This document shows, piece after piece, positions 34,561 through 43,638 of a stretch of DNA of 59,913 nt. The stretch is from Bradyrhizobium neotropicale (GTDB lineage Bacteria; Pseudomonadota; Alphaproteobacteria; Rhizobiales; Xanthobacteraceae), in contig NZ_LSEF01000071.1 of the NCBI RefSeq assembly GCF_001641695.1, forward strand, positions 1 through 59,913, read 5' to 3'. Under the pieces are notes generated by a model. It saw only the letters and a program-made list of their open reading frames with translations, did no database searches and was not told the origin of the DNA. Each line of letters opens with the position of its first letter. The stretch's first letter is position 1. A program made the position numbers and the translations under genes.

Positions 34561-35082
34561 ATGATCATGGGTCGACCCAAAGGCGTGATCGGTCGCGTTG
34601 CCGAGGCAACGGGCCTGGATCAGGCGACTATTCGCCGCGCCGTGACGGCAGCCGGGCTTGACCCGCAAACCGCGAGCTTCGAGCAAGCGGCGCAACTCGC
34701 ACAATCGATACCGGACCCGGCTCGCGTCATCGGGCATGCGGCGAACGGCAGGGGCGAGGGCGGCCACACTACTACCGATAGTCTCGCAGAGGCACGAGCG
34801 CACGCCGAGCGCCTGAGAGCCCGCAAGATTGAGCTTCTGAACGCCAAGCTCGAAGGCTCGCTCATACCGCGCGAGGCTGTGACGGCTACAGGCCAGCGTA
34901 TCCTTGCGGAGGCACGCACTGCGCTTCTGTCGCTAGGCCATCGCCTCGCCCCCAAGGTGGCGGGCAAGACTGACGCGCGGGAGATCGCGCGCATCGTCGA
35001 AACCGAAGTCCGTGACGTGCTTGGCACGCTCGCGGATGAAGCCAAATTCTTTGCAGACTTGGACGCCGAAGCCCTTTCATGA
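34561..35082 (+). CDS. Terminase small subunit-like protein
   Basis: The 173-aa protein has a helix-turn-helix near its start (GVIGRVAEATGLDQATIRRAVTAAGLD read in parts), then a helical region with KIELLNAKLEGSLIPREAV, the pattern of Nu1/gpNu1-like small terminases that bind the packaging site. It overlaps the large subunit by the ATGA junction at 35,079, which supports the pairing. The alternative start MGRP at 34,567 has better ribosome-site spacing. Confidence 0.78.
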   Translation: MIMGRPKGVIGRVAEATGLDQATIRRAVTAAGLDPQTASFEQAAQLAQSIPDPARVIGHAANGRGEGGHTTTDSLAEARAHAERLRARKIELLNAKLEGSLIPREAVTATGQRILAEARTALLSLGHRLAPKVAGKTDAREIARIVETEVRDVLGTLADEAKFFADLDAEALS

Positions 35083-36884
35083 TCGATGAGCAGCTTGCGC
35101 GCGGCTGGCTGCGCGCGCTTGCACCGCCGCCCATCGTCGCGCCTACCACATTTGCGGAATCACAAATAATCCTGCCGGGCTCGGCAAACGCAATCCCGGG
35201 ACCGCTCAGACTAACAGCCTATCAGCGCGAGCCTATCGACGCGATTGCGGACGACGATGTTGAAATCATCGTTCTTATGCTGGCGTCGCAGACGGGCAAG
35301 TCGACAGTAATCAACGCGATCATGGGGCATTGCATTGCCGGTGATCCTGGCCCGATGCTCCACGTATCGCCGACCGGCGCGCGCTCTGAAGAATTCGTGC
35401 GGGAGCGTTTTGACCCGTTGGTCTCTTCGTCGCCCGCACTAAGAGAGCTGATCGGAAAAGGCCAAGACACCCGAAAGGGGAGCAGCGGGGGCACGAATTC
35501 ACTCGCTGCAAAGACATTCCCTGGAGGGCAGCTCAGCTTTGCTTCGTCGTTCAAAGCTGACGAGCTTGCCGCTCGCGCGATCAAATATCTATTCCTTGAT
35601 GAAATCGACAGGTTTGCCGCGTCCGCTGGCCCCGAGGGAGACCCCATAGGCCTTGCGATAAAGCGAACGAAGACGTTCGAAGGGAAGGGCCGAAAGATCG
35701 TCATCGTGTCGACTCCGACCTCCCGGATGGGCTCGCGCATTAATCAATGGTACTTGCGCGGCGATCAACGGCGCCTTGTCGTGAAGTGCCCCGACTGTGG
35801 ACACTCCGCGCTATTCGCATTTGAGAATCTGAAGTGGGACGAAGGCAAGCCCGCGACCGCGCACCTTTCATGCGATGGCTGCGGAGTCGTAATCGACGAA
35901 GCCAAACGCCGCGCGATGATCGAGCGCGGACGATGGGAAGCGACTGCAAACGGCGAACCGGGCATTCGGTCCTACCATATCACGGAGCTGTCGTCGCTCT
36001 TCTCGACAATGGCGTCCGTGGCACAAAACTTTGAAGCGGCGACCACGCCTGAAGCCAAGCAAGTCTTCTACAACACGACGTTAGCGCAAGTGTACGACGC
36101 GGGCACCGAGGTCGAGCTGTCTTCGTCGGAGCTGCAACAGCGTGCCGAGAAGATCGCGCCGCCCTATGCGCCCAATCTCGTTTTCGTGTCGGCCGGGGTT
36201 GACGTGCAGGCGGATCGCCTTGAGTGCACGTTCTTGGGTCACCACGGCGATCAGACGCTCAGCGTCCTCAATCACCTCAAGCTGCCGGGGGACACAAGCG
36301 GCGACGCTGTATGGCGACAGCTCGACGAAGCAATGGCGACCACTTTCGCAACCGCAGACGGGCGAGCCTTGCCCGTGTATGTGCAGGCGATTGACTCCGG
36401 CTTCAACGCCGATCAGGTCTCGAAGTTCGTGCAAGCTCAGCGGCGGAAAGCCCGCGCAGCGTATGCCGTAAAGGGTGTGTCCGGCTTTGATCGACCGATA
36501 ATCGCGCAAGGCGGTCGATTGCGCGGACAGCTCAGGCTCATGTTGGTGGGCGCGGACAGCGGCAAGCTTACCGCTCAGAAGGCGCTTGCCCTTCAAGAGA
36601 TCGGACCCGGCCTTATCCGCCTGCCGGATCACTTGGACGCGGACTACTTCGAGGGCCTCGCTTCCGAAGAGCTGCGGGTCCGATACGTGAAGGGAGCACC
36701 GCGCTACGCGTATCACCGCACAATCAAGCGAAACGAGCCGCTTGATTGCTTGGTCTATGCCTTGGCTATCGCAAGGCACGCCCACGCCCTGACGGCTAAC
36801 AAGCCGTCCCCACCGACACAACCAACACCGTCACTTAGAGAGTCGGCCAAACGATTGGCCGCGCTCTCGCAACCCATGAGGTAA
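35079..36884 (+). CDS. Terminase large subunit (GpA family)
   Basis: The 601-aa protein contains the ATPase Walker A region MLASQTGKST near residue 67, Walker B LFLDEIDRF near 170, a zinc-knuckle pair CPDCG and CDGCG at about 236-270, and the nuclease region VQAIDSGFNADQV. The GpA family packages DNA into capsids and cuts it at cos sites. All the key motifs are present, so the gene looks functional. Confidence 0.92.
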   Translation: MIDEQLARGWLRALAPPPIVAPTTFAESQIILPGSANAIPGPLRLTAYQREPIDAIADDDVEIIVLMLASQTGKSTVINAIMGHCIAGDPGPMLHVSPTGARSEEFVRERFDPLVSSSPALRELIGKGQDTRKGSSGGTNSLAAKTFPGGQLSFASSFKADELAARAIKYLFLDEIDRFAASAGPEGDPIGLAIKRTKTFEGKGRKIVIVSTPTSRMGSRINQWYLRGDQRRLVVKCPDCGHSALFAFENLKWDEGKPATAHLSCDGCGVVIDEAKRRAMIERGRWEATANGEPGIRSYHITELSSLFSTMASVAQNFEAATTPEAKQVFYNTTLAQVYDAGTEVELSSSELQQRAEKIAPPYAPNLVFVSAGVDVQADRLECTFLGHHGDQTLSVLNHLKLPGDTSGDAVWRQLDEAMATTFATADGRALPVYVQAIDSGFNADQVSKFVQAQRRKARAAYAVKGVSGFDRPIIAQGGRLRGQLRLMLVGADSGKLTAQKALALQEIGPGLIRLPDHLDADYFEGLASEELRVRYVKGAPRYAYHRTIKRNEPLDCLVYALAIARHAHALTANKPSPPTQPTPSLRESAKRLAALSQPMR

Positions 36885-36886
36885 TT

Positions 36887-37249
36887 ATGCGAGCACAGAG
36901 GAAGCCGGTCGTCGTGACCGGCGAGGAGAACGCAGCTATCACGAGCGAGCGGCTGCGTATCACAGGAATCCTCACAAGCGCCGAAGGCCGACGCAATCCC
37001 GATCTTGCCCTTGAGATGGCAGAGTCCGGGCTGGATGTCGAAACGGCCAAGCGTCTGTTGGCGAAAGCGCCTCCGGCCGCAAATCCGTACCTGCAAGCAA
37101 TGGACCGAGAAGGGCAGATCGGCCTCAGTGCGGCTACGGTCGACATCTCAAGCGACCCGAAAGCTGCCCGACTGAAAGAGATCGAAGTCAGCATCGCGGC
37201 GCTCAATGCTGAAAAGGGCTGGACTAAAACAGCCCGCGCTCGGGAGTAA
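36887..37249 (+). CDS. Small head-region protein related to a scaffold segment
   Basis: The 120-aa protein contains RNPDLALEMAESGLDVETAKRLLAK in parts, as in C-terminal parts of phage S49 prohead proteases. It ends with PKAARLKEIEVSIAALNAEKGW, which is close to RSARRAEIAASMQAFNRDRGW in the protein at 39,234. It sits between terminase and portal, two bases after the former. It may be a head scaffold or connector remnant. Confidence 0.6.
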   Translation: MRAQRKPVVVTGEENAAITSERLRITGILTSAEGRRNPDLALEMAESGLDVETAKRLLAKAPPAANPYLQAMDREGQIGLSAATVDISSDPKAARLKEIEVSIAALNAEKGWTKTARARE

Positions 37250-37252
37250 GAA

Positions 37253-38932
37253 ATGGGTTTCACCGATAAGGTTCGCGCGCTTTGGCGTGGGGCAGCTAAG
37301 CCCGACGCTCTAGCGCCCGTTGAAGGCGCGTTCGCCCCGCAAGCGGGCATCATGGATGGTACGGATGGCCGGCCCTCAATCGTGTGGGCGCGCCGCTATG
37401 ACGCACGGCCCTTTACTGCGGGGTATCTCAACGGCTGGCAGCCGAGTTGGGGGACGCCCGGCAGTGAGATCAGCCGCGAGCGCTCGTTAGTCGCGTCTAT
37501 CAATCTTGATCTTTTGTTCTCGAATCCGATCGTTGCCGCCCTGGTCGAGACGTTCGCGACGTACGCAATTGGGACCGGACTCACGTTGTCGTCCCGACCG
37601 AACGCCGACGCGCTAGGCATTTCCCCGGAAGAGGCCCGCGCGCTCGCGCATCAGATCGAAACGGCATGGGCGACGTGGGCGAGCAACCCCGTCGAGTGCG
37701 ACGCGTCGGGCAGGCATACGCTGCATCAATTGGCGACTGCCGCCTTTAAGTCGTTCTTGCTCACGGGAGAGACGGTTTTTCTGCTCGACTGGAAGCGAGC
37801 GGCTGGGGCGGCTACCGGCACCAAAGTCAACTTGCTTGATGCTCGGCAACTTGACCAAAGCATCACGCGCGTGGCCGATGGAAACAACAACGGCAGCGTT
37901 ATGCAGGGCGTGCAGTTCGATAAGACCGGCAGACTTGAAGGCTATTGGATCAGGCCTTTCGTTCTCGGCAACTTCAACACCGCGCCGCAGGCTATCTTTG
38001 TGAAGGCCCGCACGTCGTGGGGCCGTCCGCGCGTCGGGCATCTCTTCGATATTATCGCGCCCGGGCAGATTCGGGGTATCTCGCCCTTGGCGGCTGCGCT
38101 TACCTCTGCGCATTCCAAGAAGACGCATCAAGAGTTCGCCTTGGCGTCTGCTCTCGTCCAGAGCATGGTTGCCGCGACCGTTGAGTCGGACTTGCCGCGT
38201 GAGGCTGCGTTCAAGACTATCGCGACCGATGACCCGTTGGGCGTGCAGGTTCCCCCTGGCGTGTCGATGGAAGCGTGGGCGAAAGCGCAGACGGATTATT
38301 ACGGCGGCGATGAAGGTGTGAAAATCAACCTTCAACCCGGCGTCGTCACTCACATGATGAGGGGTGACAAGCTGGTCATGCATCGAGCACAGTCGCCCAA
38401 TTCGACATATGACGCTTTCGACAAGTCGCTCAGCCGCGAGGCAGCGAAGGCGGCGGGCGGCAGCTATGAAGATGCCAGTGGCGACTATGCGAACACGTCG
38501 TTCAGCGCAGCGCGCTTGGCTCAGGAGCTGCCGTGGCGGATTAACAAGCGGAGGCGGGCGGCAATCGTCGAGCCGTTCTATCGTGCGGCGTTCGTTGCGT
38601 GGCTGGAAGAGGCTTGTGAGACAGGACGCATTAAACTCCCGAAGGGAGCCCCTGCGTTTTGGGAAGCGTCGGACGCCTACGCGAACGCTGTTTGGCGCGG
38701 CGAAGGCAAGCCGGTCGCCGACCCCTTGAAGGCGGCGCAAGCCGATATTCTGGAAATGGAGAACGGGCTTGCAACTCTTGAGGCGAAGCTTGGCGAGCGC
38801 GGGTATGACTTCGAAGAGGTTACGGCTCAGCGCAAGGCCGAGAAGGATCAACTGACAGCGGCGGGCCTGCCGTATCCGGTTCCTAAGAACCGGGAAGACT
38901 TCTCGCCCGAAGACGACACGTCGTCAAAGTAG
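37253..38932 (+). CDS. Portal protein (lambda gpB-like)
   Basis: The 559-aa protein has the lambda-type portal layout, with GYLNGWQPSWG near the start, NPIVAALVETFATYAIGTGL, then GRPRVGHLFDIIAPGQIRGISPLA and the late SGDYANTSFSAARLAQ. The portal ring is the entrance for DNA packaging by the terminase. It lies in the normal place after the terminase genes, with the gpW gene next. Confidence 0.9.
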   Translation: MGFTDKVRALWRGAAKPDALAPVEGAFAPQAGIMDGTDGRPSIVWARRYDARPFTAGYLNGWQPSWGTPGSEISRERSLVASINLDLLFSNPIVAALVETFATYAIGTGLTLSSRPNADALGISPEEARALAHQIETAWATWASNPVECDASGRHTLHQLATAAFKSFLLTGETVFLLDWKRAAGAATGTKVNLLDARQLDQSITRVADGNNNGSVMQGVQFDKTGRLEGYWIRPFVLGNFNTAPQAIFVKARTSWGRPRVGHLFDIIAPGQIRGISPLAAALTSAHSKKTHQEFALASALVQSMVAATVESDLPREAAFKTIATDDPLGVQVPPGVSMEAWAKAQTDYYGGDEGVKINLQPGVVTHMMRGDKLVMHRAQSPNSTYDAFDKSLSREAAKAAGGSYEDASGDYANTSFSAARLAQELPWRINKRRRAAIVEPFYRAAFVAWLEEACETGRIKLPKGAPAFWEASDAYANAVWRGEGKPVADPLKAAQADILEMENGLATLEAKLGERGYDFEEVTAQRKAEKDQLTAAGLPYPVPKNREDFSPEDDTSSK

Positions 38933-38944
38933 AGGTTACACGAA

Positions 38945-39223
38945 ATGAACAACTTCAATCCCAGCGGGGGCGCTGTCCCCGCTGATAACCCATGTGCTTT
39001 GCTGGCTGAACTTCGCGCAGCGTACCATCAACTGCTGGCCGGGAAGGCGCGTCAAGAGGTGCAGTTTAACGGCAGACGGTCAGTCTACCATCGCGCCGAT
39101 ACGAAGGCGCTACAGCACGAAATCCGCCGACTCGAAGTCATCTGCGAGTCCGGCATCAACACGGGCCGCGCGGTGCGCGTCGGGCCTTACGTGCCCACCG
39201 GCTGGCCGCGCCGTCGATACTGA
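38945..39223 (+). CDS. Head-tail joining protein (gpW-like)
   Basis: The 92-aa protein contains LLAELRAAYHQLLAGKARQEVQ and ALQHEIRRLEVICE, the two helices and turn of gpW-type proteins, and a basic end (PRRRY). gpW closes the portal to join the tail. GAGGT precedes the ATG. Confidence 0.78.
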   Translation: MNNFNPSGGAVPADNPCALLAELRAAYHQLLAGKARQEVQFNGRRSVYHRADTKALQHEIRRLEVICESGINTGRAVRVGPYVPTGWPRRRY

Positions 39224-39233
39224 GGACAGAGCA

Positions 39234-39998
39234 ATGAATTCGAGCAAGTTTGCGTGGGTTCACCCGCATTCACTGTTGGATCACCGTGTCATATTGCCGG
39301 ACGGCTACATTACGACACGAGAAGAAGCAATCGCCAAAGGCTTCAGCATCATTCCCTGGCCGGACACCGAAAAGAGCGCGATCCCGCACCCCCACGAGGA
39401 AGATAACGTTGTTCTGCCTCGTGGCACGGTCGTGTCTCGCGAGACAGCGCACGATGCGGGCTTCTCCGTTCGCGAGCGAGGCTCAATCCGCGAGACGGAC
39501 GGTCCAAGGCGTTGGCGTGCAGCCATCATGACACTGGCGGAAGCTACGGAACGACCTTCGGCGACTGCGGAGCTTCTTACGTCGCGCACTCCCGAAAACC
39601 TGACAGTCGAGCAAGCCCGCGCGTTCCTGCGCGGCCTGCCCATCGAAACCGAACAAGCCACGGAAGAAACCATGACGACCAATGACGACCCGCGCTCCGC
39701 GCGACGTGCCGAGATCGCCGCAAGCATGCAGGCATTCAATCGTGATCGCGGCTGGGCGCAGCCGCAAAGCGCCGCGCCGAAACAGGCCCCGGCCGTATCG
39801 AACGTCGAGCCCGAGAAGCTGAGACGGCTCGCGGAGATCAGATTCAACGCCCTTCAGATGAATGGGCAAGGGCATACCGCAGAAGCCAAGAAGCTCAAAT
39901 ACGCGCTCGACACGCACGCTACGACGGGCGCGCCGCTCAGTCGATTTCTCGCACAGCTCGAAGTCGACACGTCGAAACTCATTCCCGCCAACATCTGA
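39234..39998 (+). CDS. Scaffold-like protein with an internal duplication
   Basis: The 254-aa protein has two similar N-terminal repeats: HPHSLLDHRVILPDGYITT..EEAIAKGFS and HPHEEDNVVLPRGTVVS..TAHDAGFS. The middle carries ENLTVEQARAFLRGLPIE, a motif seen in the scaffold part of phage S49 prohead proteases. RAEIAASMQAFNRDRGW follows. No protease active site is present. The gene lies where protease, scaffold and capsid genes are normally found. GAGGACAG precedes the ATG. Confidence 0.65.
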   Translation: MNSSKFAWVHPHSLLDHRVILPDGYITTREEAIAKGFSIIPWPDTEKSAIPHPHEEDNVVLPRGTVVSRETAHDAGFSVRERGSIRETDGPRRWRAAIMTLAEATERPSATAELLTSRTPENLTVEQARAFLRGLPIETEQATEETMTTNDDPRSARRAEIAASMQAFNRDRGWAQPQSAAPKQAPAVSNVEPEKLRRLAEIRFNALQMNGQGHTAEAKKLKYALDTHATTGAPLSRFLAQLEVDTSKLIPANI

Positions 39999-40014
39999 CA
40001 GGATCAAACCTTCA

Positions 40015-40353
40015 ATGACTACCGCAACGTTCAAGCTGTCTTCGCCGTTGAAAACCCATGATGGCGTCGTCAATGAACTTAACCTCAGAACGCCGAAGGC
40101 GCGGCTAATCGTTAAGCACGGTGACCCGTTTACGATCCGGCCGGTGAAGAACGACAAGGGCGAAACCGAGAGTCACGAATATGTCTACGACAATAAGTCG
40201 ATGTTGCAGTTCGCGGCGGACATGACGGGCGTCGACGATCTTATTCTGTCGGACTTGTCTGTGTCAGACTTCATGCGGTTACGGGGTGCCATCACCAATA
40301 TCATCCTAGAATTGGTGCCCGATAAAAACCCTTCCGAACAGCCCGGTATCTGA
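40015..40353 (+). CDS. Tail assembly protein E (P2 gpE / Mu gp41-like)
   Basis: The 112-aa protein resembles the tail assembly chaperone E family: VVNELNLRTPKARLIVKHGD, then DMTGVDDLILSDLSVSDFMRL. A downstream -1 frame extends it to about 158 residues through a slippery sequence at 40,326. Together the two forms act as chaperones for the tape measure gene that follows. The shorter form ends at TGA at 40,351. Confidence 0.82.
   Translation: MTTATFKLSSPLKTHDGVVNELNLRTPKARLIVKHGDPFTIRPVKNDKGETESHEYVYDNKSMLQFAADMTGVDDLILSDLSVSDFMRLRGAITNIILELVPDKNPSEQPGI
40326..40332 (+). promoter_or_regulatory. -1 ribosomal frameshift heptamer A_AAC_CCT
   Basis: The zero-frame codons AAC and CCT at 40,327-40,332 form the A AAC CCT heptamer with the preceding A. 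This fits X_XXY_YYZ exactly, so tRNAs can re-pair on AAA and CCC. The -1 frame stays open to 40,490. An equivalent signal is standard in phage tail chaperones such as lambda G/GT and P2 E/E'. Confidence 0.75.
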
Positions 40354-40490
40354 TCGCCTCGCTAATCAGTGCCAATCGCCTTGACGTGCGTAGCGTCGAG
40401 GCGATGCGGCTGCGCAAGTTAATTCGATACTACGAGCTATTCGCGGATTTCGACAAATTCATCCGCAACCAAAATAAGGGGATGGGATAG
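40332..40490 (+). CDS. Frameshift extension of tail protein E (E'-like)
   Basis: The -1 frame codes for ARYLIASLISANRLDVRSVE, then MRLRKLIRYYELFADFDKFI, and ends in a TAG at 40,488-40,490. It has no start codon with a good ribosome site near its beginning and lies exactly where E' is found in P2-like phages. If translated by frameshift it adds 52 residues to protein E. The tape measure gene starts on the last base of its stop codon. Confidence 0.72.
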   Translation, partial: FRTARYLIASLISANRLDVRSVEAMRLRKLIRYYELFADFDKFIRNQNKGMG

Positions 40491-42712
40491 TGAGTAATCC
40501 TTCCGTAACAGCCACAATTTCCGCGAATGATCTCGCGAGTCCGAAGGTCCGTGAGCTGATCGCGACTTTGAAGCAGGCCGAGAAAGCCGCAAGGGAGCTG
40601 GATGGCGGCAACCTGGGCGGCAAGTACGCTAACAGCTTCAATCAGGCGAACGCCGCAGCGCAGAAGCATCTTGGCTTCTTGCATCAGGTTCACGCCGCGC
40701 ACAAGGCGATTGCAGCGACTGTCGCGGGCTACGCCGCGATGAAGGTCGTGCACGGGGGCGTTGACGCCATCAAGCATGCGCTGCCCTATCTGCGGGAAGA
40801 TACGTCGATCAAGGCCCGCACGGGCTATAGCGAGAGTGACATGGTGGCACTCCGCAAGCAACAGAATGAGCTGGCCTCGCTTTACGGCGCGACCGTTGAA
40901 GCGACTCAAAAGGCACATGAGACGTTCGGGCGTCTGAAGTACGACGCCGCGACCAACCTCGCGATCACGCGTCCCACGGCTATCGGTGCGAAGGCGATGG
41001 GCGTCACGCCCGAACAGAACGCTGAGCTGATGGAGTCGATGATCTCTCAGTATGGCGTTCACTTCGATAGTCCCGCCGACGCTCAGCGGAAGGCGACGCA
41101 CCTTAACGACCTCGCCGCCGTAGCGACGAAGAAATCGAACATGACGTTCGAGGATGTAAAGGAGTTCACGAAGTACAGCGCGGCGGCTGCGAATGCGGCT
41201 GGTGTTTCGCCCGAAGTCAATCTTGCAATGGGTATGGCCTTGCGCCGTGGCGGCATTGTTGGCTCTGAAGCAGGCGTGTTTGCTCGGCAGCTCTACGCCC
41301 GCGAGATGGCACCCACGCGCAAGGGCCGGGAAGTGCTCGCGCAAAACGGGATCAAAATTGACGATTTCGCCGCGCACGGCTTGGTGACCGGCGAGGGGCT
41401 CAGCGACAAGATGGCCCGGACGTTCGGCAATCGGTTGAGCAAAGAGGCTATCGCAGGCATCAATGCGCAGCTCGAAGAGCACGGCGACGAAATATTGTCG
41501 GATCGCGGCAAGTTTACCGAGATGGTAGCGAACGCGGCTGAAGCGAGCGGCGATAAGCTCTCAAAGACCGATCAGCGCCACCTCGCCAAGGCCGCGAACG
41601 AATACTTCGACTTTACGAAGCAGGGCTTCAAAGGTGAGGCGCTGCTTAATCGTATCATCGAGTCCGGCAACCCCATGCTGATGCAGGCGTTCTTGGGCGA
41701 CAAGCAAGGTGCGCGCGGCGTTGCGCTGTTGCAAGAGCGGGACAAATTCGACGAGGCCAAGGGCGACTTGGGGCATGCAGGCGGCTACGCGCAGAAAGTC
41801 GCCGACGAAATGAACAAGGGCCTAGCGGCGGCGGTCGATAGGCTCACGGCCTCCACCGAAGCACTCTCCAACACGATGGTGAAGGCCAACGAAGGTTGGC
41901 TGACGGGCGTCACCAATGCGGCGAACGCCGCGACGACCGCGCTTACCAATCTGAGTCCCGAGGCGCAAAGGGCCGCTGGCATCTTCGCAGGTATCGCGAC
42001 CGTGGCGGCGGGCGGCGGGTTGGCCTACAGCGTGGTGACGTTCATCGGCAGCGTCAATTCTGCGTCGGCTGCGCTACAAGTACTGGCAGCGCGGGCAGCG
42101 GTGCCGGGCGTTCCGAGCGGAGCACCGGGAGGTGTTGTGCCTCTGGTTGGCGGTACTCTAACCGCTGCGACCGGCGCGACAGCGGCAATTGCAACGGCAG
42201 CCGGGCTGTACTTTCAGCAACAGAGCATCCGCACGAGCACAGACGAGCAGCTCGACAATAACATCGCCGATTGGGCCGATCCTGAATGGGCTGTGGCGAA
42301 CGCTATCGAGAAGCAGCGACGGAAGGCGAGCATATGGGACAATACGCTTGTGCCGCAGCCCGGGCGGTTCGATAGATTTCAACCGACGATGTTGGATGGG
42401 CCGTCGAGTCGATATCTCCGGGAGGGTGGTGATGGCGGCCTCACGTCGGGCGGCTGGCAGGACTCAATTCGCTCAATCGGTCAGTCGTCGGGCTTCAAGG
42501 ATGTCAGCGTGTCCGGCACCGTCACAGGATCGGCCGAAGTGCACAACAACGTGCAAGTCGAGCTTAGCCCGAGCGCGTACTTTCAGCGGCTTGTGCAGCG
42601 CGCGGAGAGCGTTGCGAACATGTCGCTGAACGGCAAGCTCGGCACGAGCATGCAAGGCCCTGGCGACAACGGCACCAAGCCTAGCGCCAACACAGGGACA
42701 TCAGGGCAATAA
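40490..42712 (+). CDS. Tail tape measure protein
   Basis: The 740-aa protein starts at a GTG. It has helical N-terminal regions, a TP901-like core (TAIGAKAMGVTPEQNAELME and later FAGIATVAAGGGLAYSVVTF), and glycine/alanine-rich hydrophobic segments around residues 500-580 typical of tape measures. It sets tail length: at about 0.15 nm per residue it would give a tail of roughly 110 nm. No tail tube or sheath gene is seen before or after it. Confidence 0.88.
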   Translation: MSNPSVTATISANDLASPKVRELIATLKQAEKAARELDGGNLGGKYANSFNQANAAAQKHLGFLHQVHAAHKAIAATVAGYAAMKVVHGGVDAIKHALPYLREDTSIKARTGYSESDMVALRKQQNELASLYGATVEATQKAHETFGRLKYDAATNLAITRPTAIGAKAMGVTPEQNAELMESMISQYGVHFDSPADAQRKATHLNDLAAVATKKSNMTFEDVKEFTKYSAAAANAAGVSPEVNLAMGMALRRGGIVGSEAGVFARQLYAREMAPTRKGREVLAQNGIKIDDFAAHGLVTGEGLSDKMARTFGNRLSKEAIAGINAQLEEHGDEILSDRGKFTEMVANAAEASGDKLSKTDQRHLAKAANEYFDFTKQGFKGEALLNRIIESGNPMLMQAFLGDKQGARGVALLQERDKFDEAKGDLGHAGGYAQKVADEMNKGLAAAVDRLTASTEALSNTMVKANEGWLTGVTNAANAATTALTNLSPEAQRAAGIFAGIATVAAGGGLAYSVVTFIGSVNSASAALQVLAARAAVPGVPSGAPGGVVPLVGGTLTAATGATAAIATAAGLYFQQQSIRTSTDEQLDNNIADWADPEWAVANAIEKQRRKASIWDNTLVPQPGRFDRFQPTMLDGPSSRYLREGGDGGLTSGGWQDSIRSIGQSSGFKDVSVSGTVTGSAEVHNNVQVELSPSAYFQRLVQRAESVANMSLNGKLGTSMQGPGDNGTKPSANTGTSGQ

Positions 42713-42721
42713 GGAAGACCG

Positions 42722-43048
42722 ATGCGTATTCAGTATGCACCACGGCAGGGCTCAACGTACGAGCCGTCCCTAGATATCTTGGTCCCGGCACTCGTAAAGC
42801 TGCGCGACTGTCAGAACTCGATTGACGCCCTTGTGTTGATCGACTCGTTGCCGGACATGATCTTGCCCGGGCTCGCCTGGGCAGCATCGCGCAAGACGTT
42901 CATTCCGAGCTTTGCGGTGCAGGCAGTAGTTACCTATTGTGGACCCTTATTTCTGGAAAGGTGCCTCGGCAAGAAGCCCGCGAGAGAGTTGCTTACACGG
43001 TACCCGAAGCGTGCCGCATGTTCGGGGCTCGTGAGGTATGACGCCTGA
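42722..43048 (+). CDS. Unknown protein after the tape measure
   Basis: The 108-aa protein begins MRIQYAPRQGSTYEPSLDIL and contains a hydrophobic middle (PGLAWAASRKTFIPSFAVQAVV). AAGGAAG precedes the start. It lies where tail tip genes would begin in a complete phage, but has no clear family. Confidence 0.55.
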   Translation: MRIQYAPRQGSTYEPSLDILVPALVKLRDCQNSIDALVLIDSLPDMILPGLAWAASRKTFIPSFAVQAVVTYCGPLFLERCLGKKPARELLTRYPKRAACSGLVRYDA

Positions 43049-43084
43049 AGCTGTGAGATTCGTCACCTACATCTAACACCAAAC

Positions 43085-43122
43085 GCGATTGCCCTCGAAA
43101 TAATCCCTTTGACGGCAATCGC
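43085..43122. other. 9-bp inverted repeat
   Basis: GCGATTGCC at 43,085-43,093 and GGCAATCGC at 43,114-43,122 with a 20-base spacer. It follows the last gene of the tail run and precedes the small genes at 43,166. It may be an operator or a weak terminator. Confidence 0.5.
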
Positions 43123-43165
43123 CGCCTTTGCAACAGACAAAGCATTCCAACTTTAGGGGCGGGGA

Positions 43166-43408
43166 ATGCAACTGATCGCTACGCGGCACTACGACGATTG
43201 GCATCCGGTGACGCTAGAATCGTTTGAGCTTGAGGATCGCATGTACCGAAAGCCGGATGGGTCTTTCGTGCTGATGGTGGCGGGGCCACTGCCCGGTGAT
43301 CCAGCAGTCGAAGAGTCTTACAGTCTTGCAGGCGTGTTTGAGTGGTTTCAGGAGTGTTCATGTCAAATCGAGCGGGCAGTGATCGTCAACGAGTGCCCGC
43401 CGATCTAG
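43166..43408 (+). CDS. Small unknown protein
   Basis: The 80-aa protein (MQLIATRHYDDWHPVTLESF at the start, FEWFQECSC near the end) has a GGGGCGGGG ribosome binding sequence. It overlaps the next gene by 49 bases. No family recognised. Confidence 0.55.
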   Translation: MQLIATRHYDDWHPVTLESFELEDRMYRKPDGSFVLMVAGPLPGDPAVEESYSLAGVFEWFQECSCQIERAVIVNECPPI

Positions 43409-43638
43409 AGCGGCTTATGGGGTTGGTCGTTACCCGGCATGTATGGGGTCGAGGCTTGGATACGGAGCAGATGCAAGAGAAGCTGGCTGCGGCTCTCGAT
43501 GAGGGGCGCCGCCATCTCGTCACCGTCCGCAAAGGGAAAAATGGTCGGATCGATATCGAGTTCAACCCCGAATTGGGCGACGTAGGGCGCGCTTTCGATG
43601 AAGCATCAAAGGCGGCACCCAACAATCTCCCTAGCTGA
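43360..43638 (+). CDS. Small unknown protein
   Basis: The 92-aa protein starts MSNRAGSDRQRVPADLERLM and has a central LDTEQMQEKLAAALDEGRRHL. GGAGTGTTC precedes the ATG at 43,360. It overlaps both neighbouring genes. No family recognised. Confidence 0.55.
   Translation: MSNRAGSDRQRVPADLERLMGLVVTRHVWGRGLDTEQMQEKLAAALDEGRRHLVTVRKGKNGRIDIEFNPELGDVGRAFDEASKAAPNNLPS

Noticed and set aside
33416..43048. A hidden major capsid gene among the late ORFs
   Set aside because: Each ORF above 100 residues was considered. None has the length (about 300-400 residues) and layout of an HK97-fold capsid that is not already assigned as portal, terminase, scaffold-like or tape measure. Profile searches would be decisive.
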